Program-made: the position numbers and the translations under genes
Shown here: piece by piece, positions 1-6,167 of the stretch
How the letters are laid out: every line of letters starts with the position of its first letter
How positions within the stretch are numbered: position 1 is the first letter of the stretch
Source of the DNA: an uncultured Lachnospiraceae bacterium
GTDB lineage: Bacteria; Bacillota; Clostridia; Lachnospirales; Lachnospiraceae
NCBI GenBank assembly: GCA_900313265.1
Contig: OMRN01000421.1
Span: 1-7,711, forward strand
Length of the DNA: 7,711 nucleotides
Reading direction: 5' to 3'
The notes under the pieces: model-generated
What the model saw: the letters and a program-made list of their open reading frames with translations, nothing else
What the model was told of the DNA's origin: nothing
Database searches by the model: none

Positions 1-242
1 GTATCCTTTCCCATCGAGGCTTCCTGCATCCTTGCAAATGCTCCGGTCGGATCAGACGTCTTCTGTCCCACTTCGACACCGTCAATATTGAAAAAGCCTA
101 GTTTCCCCATATTGTCAAACTTAAAATACGGACTCTTCGAAACACTTCGAAGCGTGTTCGTTCCCACATCTCCGAAAAGATTCGCATCCGGCTCCTCACC
201 GATTCCGAAACTGTCCAATACCACCAGAAATACTCTCTTCAT
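1..242 (-). CDS. deoB: Phosphopentomutase, N-terminal part (cut by window edge)
   Basis: Phosphopentomutase interconverts (deoxy)ribose 1-phosphate and (deoxy)ribose 5-phosphate in the cytoplasm, linking nucleoside salvage to central metabolism. Only the first 80 codons are inside the window; the family is usually about 390 residues. The translation begins MKRVFLVVLDSFGIGEEPDA. The VVLDSxGIGExPDA signature of the alkaline-phosphatase superfamily supplies the metal-ligand aspartate (D10 here). The fragment ends at MGKDT. The Thr codon is cut after AC, but any ACN is Thr, and this residue aligns with the phosphorylated catalytic threonine of the family. The ATG is preceded by GGGGGAAAG at a sensible distance. 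The gene starts 34 bases after the flavin reductase stop, so it is probably co-transcribed with it. Nothing in the visible part looks damaged. Identification is from recognised motifs, not a search. Confidence 0.95.
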   Translation of the reverse strand, partial: MKRVFLVVLDSFGIGEEPDANLFGDVGTNTLRSVSKSPYFKFDNMGKLGFFNIDGVEVGQKTSDPTGAFARMQEASMGKD

Positions 243-276
243 AAGCTTTCCCCCATTTTTTGCCATCGTTCAACCT

Positions 277-753
277 TTACGACTGAATAATTTCGATAAC
301 TTCACCGATATATAAATCGTGTTCCGCATCTTTGCTGTAAAAACTTTTTGCATCTTCGTCCAAAATGTTTTTCGGATCCATTCGCTGTTTGAAAATCTTC
401 CGGCAAAGAAGTGTTACTTCCGCCTCCTTAAAGGTAACCGACTCTCCCACTTCCTTTGCCACAAGCCCGGAACCGGTGATTTTGTCCATATCCCTGCCGG
501 ATTTTGATCCGAGTACCGCAAGCGTATTTCTGTATTCTTCCGGGAAAAAGCTGACTGTAAAATAGTCTTCGCTGTCCATAAAATCATGGGTATACCGGCT
601 GGTCCGGACATATACCGAAACCACGGGTTTGCTCCACAGAGTGCCCATTCCGCCCCAGCTGATTGTCATCGTGTTGAACTTTCCCATTTTTCCGGCCGTT
701 AAAAGTGCCCATTTTTTGTCAAACTGATCAAAAATATTCGTATTCAGTTCCAT
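277..753 (-). CDS. Flavin reductase-like domain protein (FMN-binding split barrel)
   Basis: A 158-residue cytoplasmic protein resembling the flavin reductase / flavoredoxin family, which binds FMN in a split beta-barrel and typically passes electrons from NAD(P)H or a partner protein. Visible family traits are the KFNTMTISWGGMG segment (residues 25-37; the N-M-T-I-S-W-G core contacts flavin in this family), SVYVRTSRYT (46-55), and a C-terminal HDLYIGEVIEI (145-155) typical of the last strands. Length is near the short end of the family. The ATG has a near-perfect AAGGAGG 7 bases upstream. That site overlaps the TAA stop of the hydrolase gene 12 bases away, so translation is likely coupled. 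The physiological substrate cannot be read from the sequence; a short-chain flavoprotein in an anaerobe could serve redox defence or aromatic-compound reduction. Confidence 0.85.
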   Translation of the reverse strand: MELNTNIFDQFDKKWALLTAGKMGKFNTMTISWGGMGTLWSKPVVSVYVRTSRYTHDFMDSEDYFTVSFFPEEYRNTLAVLGSKSGRDMDKITGSGLVAKEVGESVTFKEAEVTLLCRKIFKQRMDPKNILDEDAKSFYSKDAEHDLYIGEVIEIIQS

Positions 754-760
754 GATTATA

Positions 761-767
761 CCTCCTT
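761..767 (-). promoter_or_regulatory. Strong ribosome binding site overlapping the upstream stop codon
   Basis: On the minus strand AAGGAGG stands 7 bases before the flavin reductase ATG. Its first two A residues are the last two bases of the hydrolase TAA stop, an arrangement that usually couples translation of the two genes. Confidence 0.8.
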
Positions 768-1704
768 AGTTCCTTATTTCCTGTTCATCTATCTCAAGAG
801 TTACCAGATACTGCCTGACATACTCTTTATATAATTCCGGTTCCGTGAGAACGGACTGTGCATGTCCGGCCCCGGGAATGATATAGATTTCTTTGTATCC
901 TTTCGTTCTTGCTGCCATGTCTTCCGAGTTTTTAGGAAGAATGAAGGTATCGTTTTCACCATGTAAGAAAAGAACCGGTATCTCATTTTCATCTAATGAG
1001 TCAATCGGACGCATTTCCTTGATAGCATAATGATAACGAATCTTTCCCGTGACATTTGCAATGTCAACCAGCCCGGTCGGCAAATGTGCATTCCGGTATC
1101 CTTCCTTCAAAACGTTCTCTATATCCGAAAAACCGCAGTCCGCCACAACAAAATCCACCTCCGGCATATACTTTAAGGACGTTATTGTCGTTGCGGCACC
1201 CAGCGATTCTCCGTGAAGTCCTAAAACCGTAATGTCAGGATATCGTTCCCTCGTATCATCCACAAGACACTTTAAATCCTTTCCTTCACGCACTCCGTAA
1301 GTGGTAAATGTGCTTTCATTTTCGCCATGCCCGCGTAGATCGTATATGATACAGTTAAATCCCAAATCCAGATACATTGGCACATACTTTAAAGATCCCA
1401 TACGATTATCCGTATAGCCATGCGACAGGATTATATACTTTGTTGTGGGGTTTGGATTTTTCAGGAACTGTACATGCAGTTCATAATCCTCGAAACCCTT
1501 TACGGTATAATCCGTTTTCTCAAGATCTTGATAAAATGAAGTATCGTAGTGATCCGTCTGCCAGTCAAAAGCTTCTTTAAGCGTCTGCCTGTTTCCCGTC
1601 ATAATAAACGACGGAAGCCAGAATGCAAATGCGACAAAAAACACCAGCAAAACTCCGAGAATAGCTGCTATAACGATTAACATCCGTTTTCTTTTCCTTT
1701 TCAA
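766..1704 (-). CDS. Membrane-anchored alpha/beta hydrolase (serine hydrolase)
   Basis: A 312-residue alpha/beta-hydrolase-fold protein. Residues 1-7 are basic (KRKRKR). Residues 8-30 form one hydrophobic segment with no obvious cleavage site, so the protein is probably an N-terminally anchored enzyme with its catalytic domain outside the cell. The catalytic set is visible: oxyanion-hole HG in LSHGYTDNR (residues 95-96), nucleophile S167 in LHGESLGA (GxSxG), acid D252 in LHGENDTF, and base H281 in PGAGHAQS. It resembles the clostridial and bacillary YqkD/BAAT-like hydrolases annotated as alpha/beta hydrolases; the ester or peptide substrate cannot be inferred. The start is TTG: an AAGGAG lies 8 bases ahead of it, whereas the first ATG is codon 8 and would sit 29 bases from that site. 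It begins 77 bases after the nuclease gene and is coupled to the flavin reductase gene downstream. Confidence 0.85.
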   Translation of the reverse strand: MKRKRKRMLIVIAAILGVLLVFFVAFAFWLPSFIMTGNRQTLKEAFDWQTDHYDTSFYQDLEKTDYTVKGFEDYELHVQFLKNPNPTTKYIILSHGYTDNRMGSLKYVPMYLDLGFNCIIYDLRGHGENESTFTTYGVREGKDLKCLVDDTRERYPDITVLGLHGESLGAATTITSLKYMPEVDFVVADCGFSDIENVLKEGYRNAHLPTGLVDIANVTGKIRYHYAIKEMRPIDSLDENEIPVLFLHGENDTFILPKNSEDMAARTKGYKEIYIIPGAGHAQSVLTEPELYKEYVRQYLVTLEIDEQEIRN

Positions 1705-1712
1705 AAGAAATG

Positions 1713-1718
1713 CTCCTT
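1713..1718 (-). promoter_or_regulatory. Ribosome binding site that selects a TTG start
   Basis: Minus-strand AAGGAG with 8 bases to the TTG at 1704-1702. This decides the hydrolase start, because the only nearby ATG (1683-1681) is too far from any Shine-Dalgarno sequence and would remove the positively charged end ahead of the membrane segment. Confidence 0.7.
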
Positions 1719-1781
1719 ACGTATAGGTTGCACACCACATCATGCTTTTATTGAAACAGGAAACAGTTCCCTACAAAAACC

Positions 1782-4706
1782 TTACCACGCCCGTTCCATA
1801 ATCTCAATCAGTTTCTGACCGATGTTATCTAGATCCTCCTTCTCGGAAATGGTGATGATCTCCAACTGCTCTCCGCGAAGAACGTAACTATCGTAATTTT
1901 TGGCGGTGGTATCCGTCACCATGACGAGCACTTTCTTATAGCCGATTCCGAACTGGTTTGCGAGGCTGTCGAGAATCAGATAGAAATCTTCGTCGGGACT
2001 TTTCGCGGATTTGCATTCGACGATAATCGAACGGTAATCCTTTGTAAGCACACAGTCGAGTTCGTTCGAAACCTCGCCGTTTTCCCATTTAAATTGATAG
2101 CCGGTCTGGACATCGTCGAAATATGCGGTTCTGCAGGCTTCGAAATAGACATAGGTTTCCAAAAGTTCGCCGGACTTCGCAAAAATTGATTTCACCTTCC
2201 GGTTGCGGAATATAACACGGATTTTTCCCTTTTGCGAAGTGGTTTTCAGTTCAATATACCGTCTGCTTTCCATCGCACGAATCATTTTAATGATTACCTG
2301 CTGCTCTTTGGTTAAATCAATGCCCTTCTCACTTCCTCTTTCGACGACTTCCACGATTTTGGAAATTGTCGTGCCATCTTTCGACGAATTCTTTCCGTTC
2401 TGTCCTTTCGTTCCGGTAAGTTCGATTTCAACAGCATCTGCTCCGCCGGTTTTAAAAATATCGCAAAGCTGTGTCCAGCATCTCGCACACAAGGCAAAGT
2501 CTTCTTCTCCGATTGCATCACCGTTAAAAATCTTCCAGTAATACGAATATGCTCCCGCCACACCGGGATAATTAAACTGTTTGTCATGTGCATTGAAAAG
2601 TGCAAACATATCCTCCACCTGAAGGAAAGACGTAATCCGCATATACTGCAGGTATTCGCAGCCGCGACAGTTCCGGAAACATTTTTGATAGCTGTCGAAT
2701 TCAAAATACGGATACCGGGCACTGACGTGGTTAATAAGCTGTGCGTTCAGCATGGAAGAACGGCTGATTGGAACGGAGCCGTCAAAATAATCGATGCCGC
2801 TGTCCTTTATTGCCTCAGCAACCGTCTCTCCGAGGTTTTCATCCGTATAAACATGAAGCGAATGCCCCTGAATAATTTCCTCCTTCATAGCAATATTGAT
2901 CTTCTTTTGAAGTTTGTTACGCAGATTTCTGTCTTCCGGAGTATCCCGGAAGAAAAGTTTGATATCTATATCGCAGGTTTTCCCACGGTAATTTAAGTAG
3001 TTCCGGATGGCCCGGATTTTTGCCTCAAAAACCCTGGAATTCGACTGTTTCTCGCAAAGATACAGATATGTAACCTTATTGGCATAAAGAGCCGTCAGTG
3101 AAGCAACACTTGTAAAGAAATCATCATTATTCCCTCTCACACAACTTGCTTCTCCCATGGGCATGCAGATATGAATATCGTTCTTCGCCGTCAGAATATA
3201 CGGAATACTTCGAAGCAGGGAAATGTCAAATTCCTTATAATCCCTGTACTGAATGCATTCCAGGACCGGAAACAGTTCCTTTTTGATTTGTTCCATCAGT
3301 TTTTCCGCACCCGCCCGGTCTTCTTCGGACAGTTCGTATAAACTTTTCTTTAAGTCTTTCTCATATGTTTCGAACTGGCCGGCGTACGGCGTATTTCCGC
3401 CTAAAATATTCTCAATACAGAAATTATAACGATCATAATCTCTTTTTACCTGTTCCGGCGAGTTGTCGGATTTGCATATTCCGTGAAGTGAACGGTAGGG
3501 TTCAACCTCTTTTGGTTTATCTCCGATTCTTGCTTTAATCCTCTTCGTTGCTGTAAGCATCGCACGGTGAAGTTCGATGGACAGACGGTCCAAATCATCA
3601 AGCCCGTCCGTCGGCACACTCGAATCATCCCAGTTTGCCCGGTCCTTAAAAATCCCGTCAAGAAGCGGTGTCGCTTCCGTACTTCTCGCTACGCAGGGAT
3701 GCATAATCAAACGGCCGTTTTCATCTGTTTTCTTTAACGATGCCCGTTTAATACATTTATCATATTCTTCAAATCTGTCCGGGTTTGTAATTCCCGAAAC
3801 GCCGAATGTTACTTTTTCAAGAATCCATCTGCGGTGTTCCAGGCAGGCCATTTTTCCGAGTATTTCCGTTACACCGGAATCCGCCTCCTCTTCTTTTGAC
3901 AGAATCTCATGAAATACAGCTGCCGCCTTGTAAGGATCTGTTTCCTTAATTCCGATGCTTCGAAGTTTATAGGGGATGGATAAAACAAATGCCGCCGATG
4001 AATTGCGGTTATACGGATTCTCATAGCGTTTTACGGCATTCTCATAATCCATGTTTCCCGGACCTTCCCAGGTTAAATGCGTATTCAGCGCCATCCTTTG
4101 TAATTCGCCGATGGGGGATGTTTTATCTGATGCTTTATCTAAGGTTTCATTTGCCTCTTCGTATTCCGCATCATCTGCTTCCCTGCTGATTTTTACCTCG
4201 ATGGCATCATTCACAACATATGCCGCAATGCAGTTTTCTTTTGCTGAAATGATATATCGGGTTGCGGCTTCTTCATTGTATTGATCATCTCCGCAGGCTG
4301 CGAAAAAATAACGACAGTCGGCATTGTATTCATCAATATTTCCGGGGATATCATCGAAAATCAGGGTGGCATATGCTTCGATATTTTTCTCCGGTATGTT
4401 TTCCTCACCGGGTACGCCGGCATTTGATCGATTATCAATAATCCGAATAAAATCCTTAAGCGCCGGACGCTCTTTTAAATATGCCTCTTTCGTCTCCTCA
4501 TCAGCGATGCACCAGCAAACGACCAGATCTTTATCCGCCATCTGTCCGATCTGGAGAACGGCGTCCACAAACAGGCGTGCATAATCCCCGTCACCCACTA
4601 CCAGCAGTTTCATTTCATTCGCTTCATCGCATCGGTTATACAGCGGATGCCGGAATAAAAGCCCGTACACGTTCTCTATGATTTGGATTTTATCTGTCTC
4701 AGCCAT
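1782..4706 (-). CDS. Multidomain nucleotide-sensor nuclease: TrkA-N-like Rossmann, RyR, CARF-like, Card1-type PD-(D/E)XK
   Basis: A 974-residue protein, numbered from the chosen ATG. Residues about 32-165 look like a TrkA-N Rossmann domain: GDGDYA (GxGxxA, 38-43) and a later AACGDDQYN block (136-144). Residues about 275-390 look like a RyR domain: ACLEHRRW (287-294), then MHP (335-337) and LDDLDRLS. A helical linker follows (about 400-500). Residues about 508-650 form a second alternating beta/alpha region that could be CARF-like. Cysteine pairs lie at 676/680/683 and 740/743/748, and a probable winged helix at 796-841. The C-terminus matches Card1/Can2 (DUF1887) nucleases: GELLETYVYFEA (E850), NELD (D884), VECKS (E897, K899). 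By family logic this is a cytoplasmic nuclease switched on by a nucleotide ligand, probably in antiviral or stress defence; that role is inference. A TTG nine codons upstream (4733) would overlap the previous gene and lacks a Shine-Dalgarno site. Confidence 0.8.
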   Translation of the reverse strand: MAETDKIQIIENVYGLLFRHPLYNRCDEANEMKLLVVGDGDYARLFVDAVLQIGQMADKDLVVCWCIADEETKEAYLKERPALKDFIRIIDNRSNAGVPGEENIPEKNIEAYATLIFDDIPGNIDEYNADCRYFFAACGDDQYNEEAATRYIISAKENCIAAYVVNDAIEVKISREADDAEYEEANETLDKASDKTSPIGELQRMALNTHLTWEGPGNMDYENAVKRYENPYNRNSSAAFVLSIPYKLRSIGIKETDPYKAAAVFHEILSKEEEADSGVTEILGKMACLEHRRWILEKVTFGVSGITNPDRFEEYDKCIKRASLKKTDENGRLIMHPCVARSTEATPLLDGIFKDRANWDDSSVPTDGLDDLDRLSIELHRAMLTATKRIKARIGDKPKEVEPYRSLHGICKSDNSPEQVKRDYDRYNFCIENILGGNTPYAGQFETYEKDLKKSLYELSEEDRAGAEKLMEQIKKELFPVLECIQYRDYKEFDISLLRSIPYILTAKNDIHICMPMGEASCVRGNNDDFFTSVASLTALYANKVTYLYLCEKQSNSRVFEAKIRAIRNYLNYRGKTCDIDIKLFFRDTPEDRNLRNKLQKKINIAMKEEIIQGHSLHVYTDENLGETVAEAIKDSGIDYFDGSVPISRSSMLNAQLINHVSARYPYFEFDSYQKCFRNCRGCEYLQYMRITSFLQVEDMFALFNAHDKQFNYPGVAGAYSYYWKIFNGDAIGEEDFALCARCWTQLCDIFKTGGADAVEIELTGTKGQNGKNSSKDGTTISKIVEVVERGSEKGIDLTKEQQVIIKMIRAMESRRYIELKTTSQKGKIRVIFRNRKVKSIFAKSGELLETYVYFEACRTAYFDDVQTGYQFKWENGEVSNELDCVLTKDYRSIIVECKSAKSPDEDFYLILDSLANQFGIGYKKVLVMVTDTTAKNYDSYVLRGEQLEIITISEKEDLDNIGQKLIEIMERAW

Positions 4707-4713
4707 GAATGAT

Positions 4714-4722
4714 CCCTTCCTT
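4714..4722 (-). promoter_or_regulatory. Ribosome binding site supporting the ATG start of the nuclease gene
   Basis: Minus-strand AAGGAAGGG ends 7 bases before the ATG at 4706 and overlaps the TAA stop (4723-4721) of the EFR1 gene. It favours the 974-residue form over a 983-residue form from TTG at 4733, which has no purine-rich site in front of it. The overlap also suggests translational coupling. Confidence 0.65.
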
Positions 4723-5485
4723 ACTCCTTCCAATACTTATCAAGCCGATATTTATATTTCCCTTGTGTGATTTTTCCGTACTCGATTGCCTCCACGGGGC
4801 AGTTCGACATACAGGCCATGCAGTGCGCACAGGAATCGTTCCACACCGGCCTTTTGTCGACGATTGAGATGTTGTTTAAAGGGCAAAGCCTTGCACATTT
4901 ACCGCAACCGATACATGCATCCGTGGAATAAAAAGGCTTCGCAGTATGTTTGTGTTTTACCCAGATCGGATTAAACGGATAAGTAATGATTTTCTCAAAA
5001 TACGTTAGACGTCGAAGCTTAATACGCTCTCCGTTCTTAATCTGCGCCGCTACTTCGGGAACATGCTCGTAGGACTCTTTAATACGCTCAATATTCTGCT
5101 CTTCCGGCAAAAGCGGATATCGTCTGCTGAGCGGATAATTTCGCGGCATGCGAAACTCCGCACGCCCACGGTAATTCATGCCTTTGTGCGTGGCGATTTT
5201 TCTCCCGAGTGCCGCCGCAATTCCCGCATATCCTCCGCTCGTAAATACAAAGTACATATCCCTGCTCCCGGTCAGTTCCAACTGCTCGATAAACTTTGCA
5301 AAAAACCTCGGCATTTCGCAGACATAAATCGGTGAGCAAATCACAAACGGCCGCTCAGAATGAATCTCCGATGTATCATTCGCCTTGATGCGCGGCAGAA
5401 GATTCATCACCTCGTCATCAATCTGCGCCGCAAGTTCCTTCGCTATGAACTCCGTATTTCCTGTTGCGGAAAAGTATAATACCAT
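4721..5485 (-). CDS. EFR1-type flavodoxin/ferredoxin fusion protein
   Basis: A 254-residue cytoplasmic electron-transfer protein. The N-terminal half is flavodoxin-like: YFSATGNTEFIA (residues 4-15) is the FMN-phosphate loop, and SPIYVCEMP (51-59) and FTSGGYAG (81-88) match later flavin-contact strands. The C-terminal part carries two classical [4Fe-4S] motifs. The first is C191-x2-C194-x2-C197-x3-C201-P and the second C219-x2-C222-x2-C225-x3-C229-P. This order and length match the EFR1 family, common in Clostridia, whose physiological partner is generally unknown. The ATG has GAGGG 7 bases upstream, and an in-frame TGA just ahead of it fixes the start. It follows the hicB-like gene by 74 bases without an intrinsic terminator, and its stop is 14 bases before the nuclease start, so the two are probably in one transcript. 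Confidence 0.9.
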   Translation of the reverse strand: MVLYFSATGNTEFIAKELAAQIDDEVMNLLPRIKANDTSEIHSERPFVICSPIYVCEMPRFFAKFIEQLELTGSRDMYFVFTSGGYAGIAAALGRKIATHKGMNYRGRAEFRMPRNYPLSRRYPLLPEEQNIERIKESYEHVPEVAAQIKNGERIKLRRLTYFEKIITYPFNPIWVKHKHTAKPFYSTDACIGCGKCARLCPLNNISIVDKRPVWNDSCAHCMACMSNCPVEAIEYGKITQGKYKYRLDKYWKE

Positions 5486-5514
5486 ATATCAACCCTCATT
5501 TCATCGCATGATAT

Positions 5515-5536
5515 AATTCCTTACAATGCCGGAATT
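5515..5536. promoter_or_regulatory. Short inverted repeat upstream of the EFR1 gene (possible operator)
   Basis: AATTCC, 10 bases, GGAATT: perfect 6-bp arms in the 74-base gap, 30-51 bases before the EFR1 start. No T-run follows on the minus strand, so it is not a terminator. A TATCAT that could serve as a -10 element lies just downstream (5513-5508), but I find no convincing -35. Arms this short and AT-rich could be chance. Confidence 0.25.
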
Positions 5537-5559
5537 TAATATAACACCCGGAACTTCTA

Positions 5560-6030
5560 TCACGCTCTGAATTTCTTAAGCAGTCCCTCCTGCAAAACCT
5601 GAGAACAGTTGATTCCTCTCTTCTCAGCCAGATTTGCCATCCATGCCGGCAAAGACACATTCTTCCTTACGGCTCTTGTATCCGTATTCGCGCGATATTC
5701 GATTGTGTCAATCGAAATGACAGAAAGCATATCCTCTTTTGAATGCTTTATTTTACTTTGTTCGGTTGGATTATTAATGGGCAAATCCCGGTCTTCTGCT
5801 GCTACCAGCCAGGCTGAAGCCGCGTCGGTTATCTGCTCTATCGCATCAAAAATTGTTTTTCCGGACGTTACGCACCCCGGCAGGTCCGGCACACTTGCCA
5901 GTACTTTATTCCCATCCATGGATAAAACTGCTGTATATAAATATTTCATTTTACTCACCGGCCTTTCTATACATTTCGATTTATATCCGTTCTCTCGTAG
6001 AAGTTTTATTGCTTTTCTTCTTGTATTCAC
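5560..6030 (-). CDS. hicB: HicB-family antitoxin with an N-terminal HicA-like remnant
   Basis: A 156-residue protein. Residues 28-85 form the partial RNase-H-like HicB core, beginning MKYLYTAVL and containing SVPDLPGCVTSG. Residues 119-154 (AVRKNVSLPAW ... GINCSQVLQEGLLKKF) are the C-terminal DNA-binding ribbon-helix-helix-type region of clostridial HicB antitoxins. HicB normally neutralises the HicA mRNA interferase and represses its own operon. A usual HicB would start at M28. Here a GTG 27 codons upstream has a strong AAGGAGG 6 bases away, and the added residues (TRRKAIKLLRENGYKSK) resemble the first helix of HicA. The HicA catalytic histidine region is missing, and no separate hicA fits in the 80-base gap upstream. 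It is therefore probably an orphan antitoxin/repressor formed by deletion inside hicA. Starting at M28 cannot be excluded, but its Shine-Dalgarno (GGTGAG) is weaker. Confidence 0.85.
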   Translation of the reverse strand: MNTRRKAIKLLRENGYKSKCIERPVSKMKYLYTAVLSMDGNKVLASVPDLPGCVTSGKTIFDAIEQITDAASAWLVAAEDRDLPINNPTEQSKIKHSKEDMLSVISIDTIEYRANTDTRAVRKNVSLPAWMANLAEKRGINCSQVLQEGLLKKFRA

Positions 6031-6036
6031 ATTTTT

Positions 6037-6043
6037 CCTCCTT
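6037..6043 (-). promoter_or_regulatory. Ribosome binding site supporting a GTG start for the HicA-HicB fusion
   Basis: Minus-strand AAGGAGG, 6 bases before GTG at 6030. An ATG two bases ahead of the GTG (6032) is followed directly by TGA and cannot be the start. This site is placed where a hicA gene would have used it. Confidence 0.7.
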
Positions 6044-6045
6044 AT

Positions 6046-6074
6046 AGTTTATACACAATTTTACACAATGTCAA
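6046..6074 (-). promoter_or_regulatory. Candidate sigma-A promoter of the hicB gene
   Basis: Minus strand: perfect -35 TTGACA (6074-6069), 17-base spacer, TAAACT (6051-6046) as -10; TATAAA (6053-6048) is an alternative with a 15-base spacer. Either would start transcription at or next to the AAGGAGG, giving an unusually short leader, so the exact -10 is uncertain. A TAAAAT at 6063-6058 would give a normal leader but lacks a good -35. Confidence 0.45.
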
Positions 6075-6080
6075 TTGTAA
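6052..6080. promoter_or_regulatory. Candidate HicB operator: phased repeats over the promoter
   Basis: On the plus strand TACACAAT occurs at 6052-6059 and again at 6062-6069, exactly 10 bp apart (one helical turn). An inverted half (ATTGT at 6074-6078) makes ACAAT-N4-ATTGT centred on the -35 box. Ribbon-helix-helix repressors commonly bind phased short repeats overlapping their own promoter, so autoregulation by the neighbouring HicB is plausible. Confidence 0.45.
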
Positions 6081-6110
6081 AAAGAAAATCTTCATCGTAT
6101 CAAAAACAAT

Positions 6111-6152
6111 AAAAAAAGTGCCTGTCACTTTTATCCCAAAAGTGACAGGCAC
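6111..6152 (-). terminator. Intrinsic terminator of pnp (perfect 15-bp stem)
   Basis: The plus strand holds a perfect inverted repeat, arms 6118-6132 and 6138-6152 (GTGCCTGTCACTTTT against its complement), with a 5-base loop. Read on the minus strand, the hairpin lies 15 bases after the pnp stop and is followed by seven T residues and then another T-rich stretch. This is a classical rho-independent terminator separating pnp from the hicB gene. On the plus strand no T-run follows, so it acts in one direction. Confidence 0.9.
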
Positions 6153-6167
6153 CCGGTATATCTTTAC

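Noticed and set aside
1753..1766. Tandem GAAACAG repeat and weak GGAA/TTCC hairpin after the nuclease gene
   Set aside because: Only two 7-base units and a 4-bp stem with no T-run on the minus strand, so it supports neither a terminator nor a CRISPR-like repeat.
4707..4733. TTG start giving a 983-residue nuclease protein
   Set aside because: No Shine-Dalgarno sequence precedes it and it overlaps the previous gene, whereas the ATG at 4706 has AAGGAAGGG at 7 bases.
5521..5527. TTACAAT upstream of EFR1 resembling part of the hicB operator
   Set aside because: A single AT-rich 7-mer match without the second phased copy is expected by chance.
5609..6112. A 167-codon plus-strand open frame over hicB
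   Set aside because: It lies antisense to a clear HicB protein and runs through its promoter; no motif or supported start was found.
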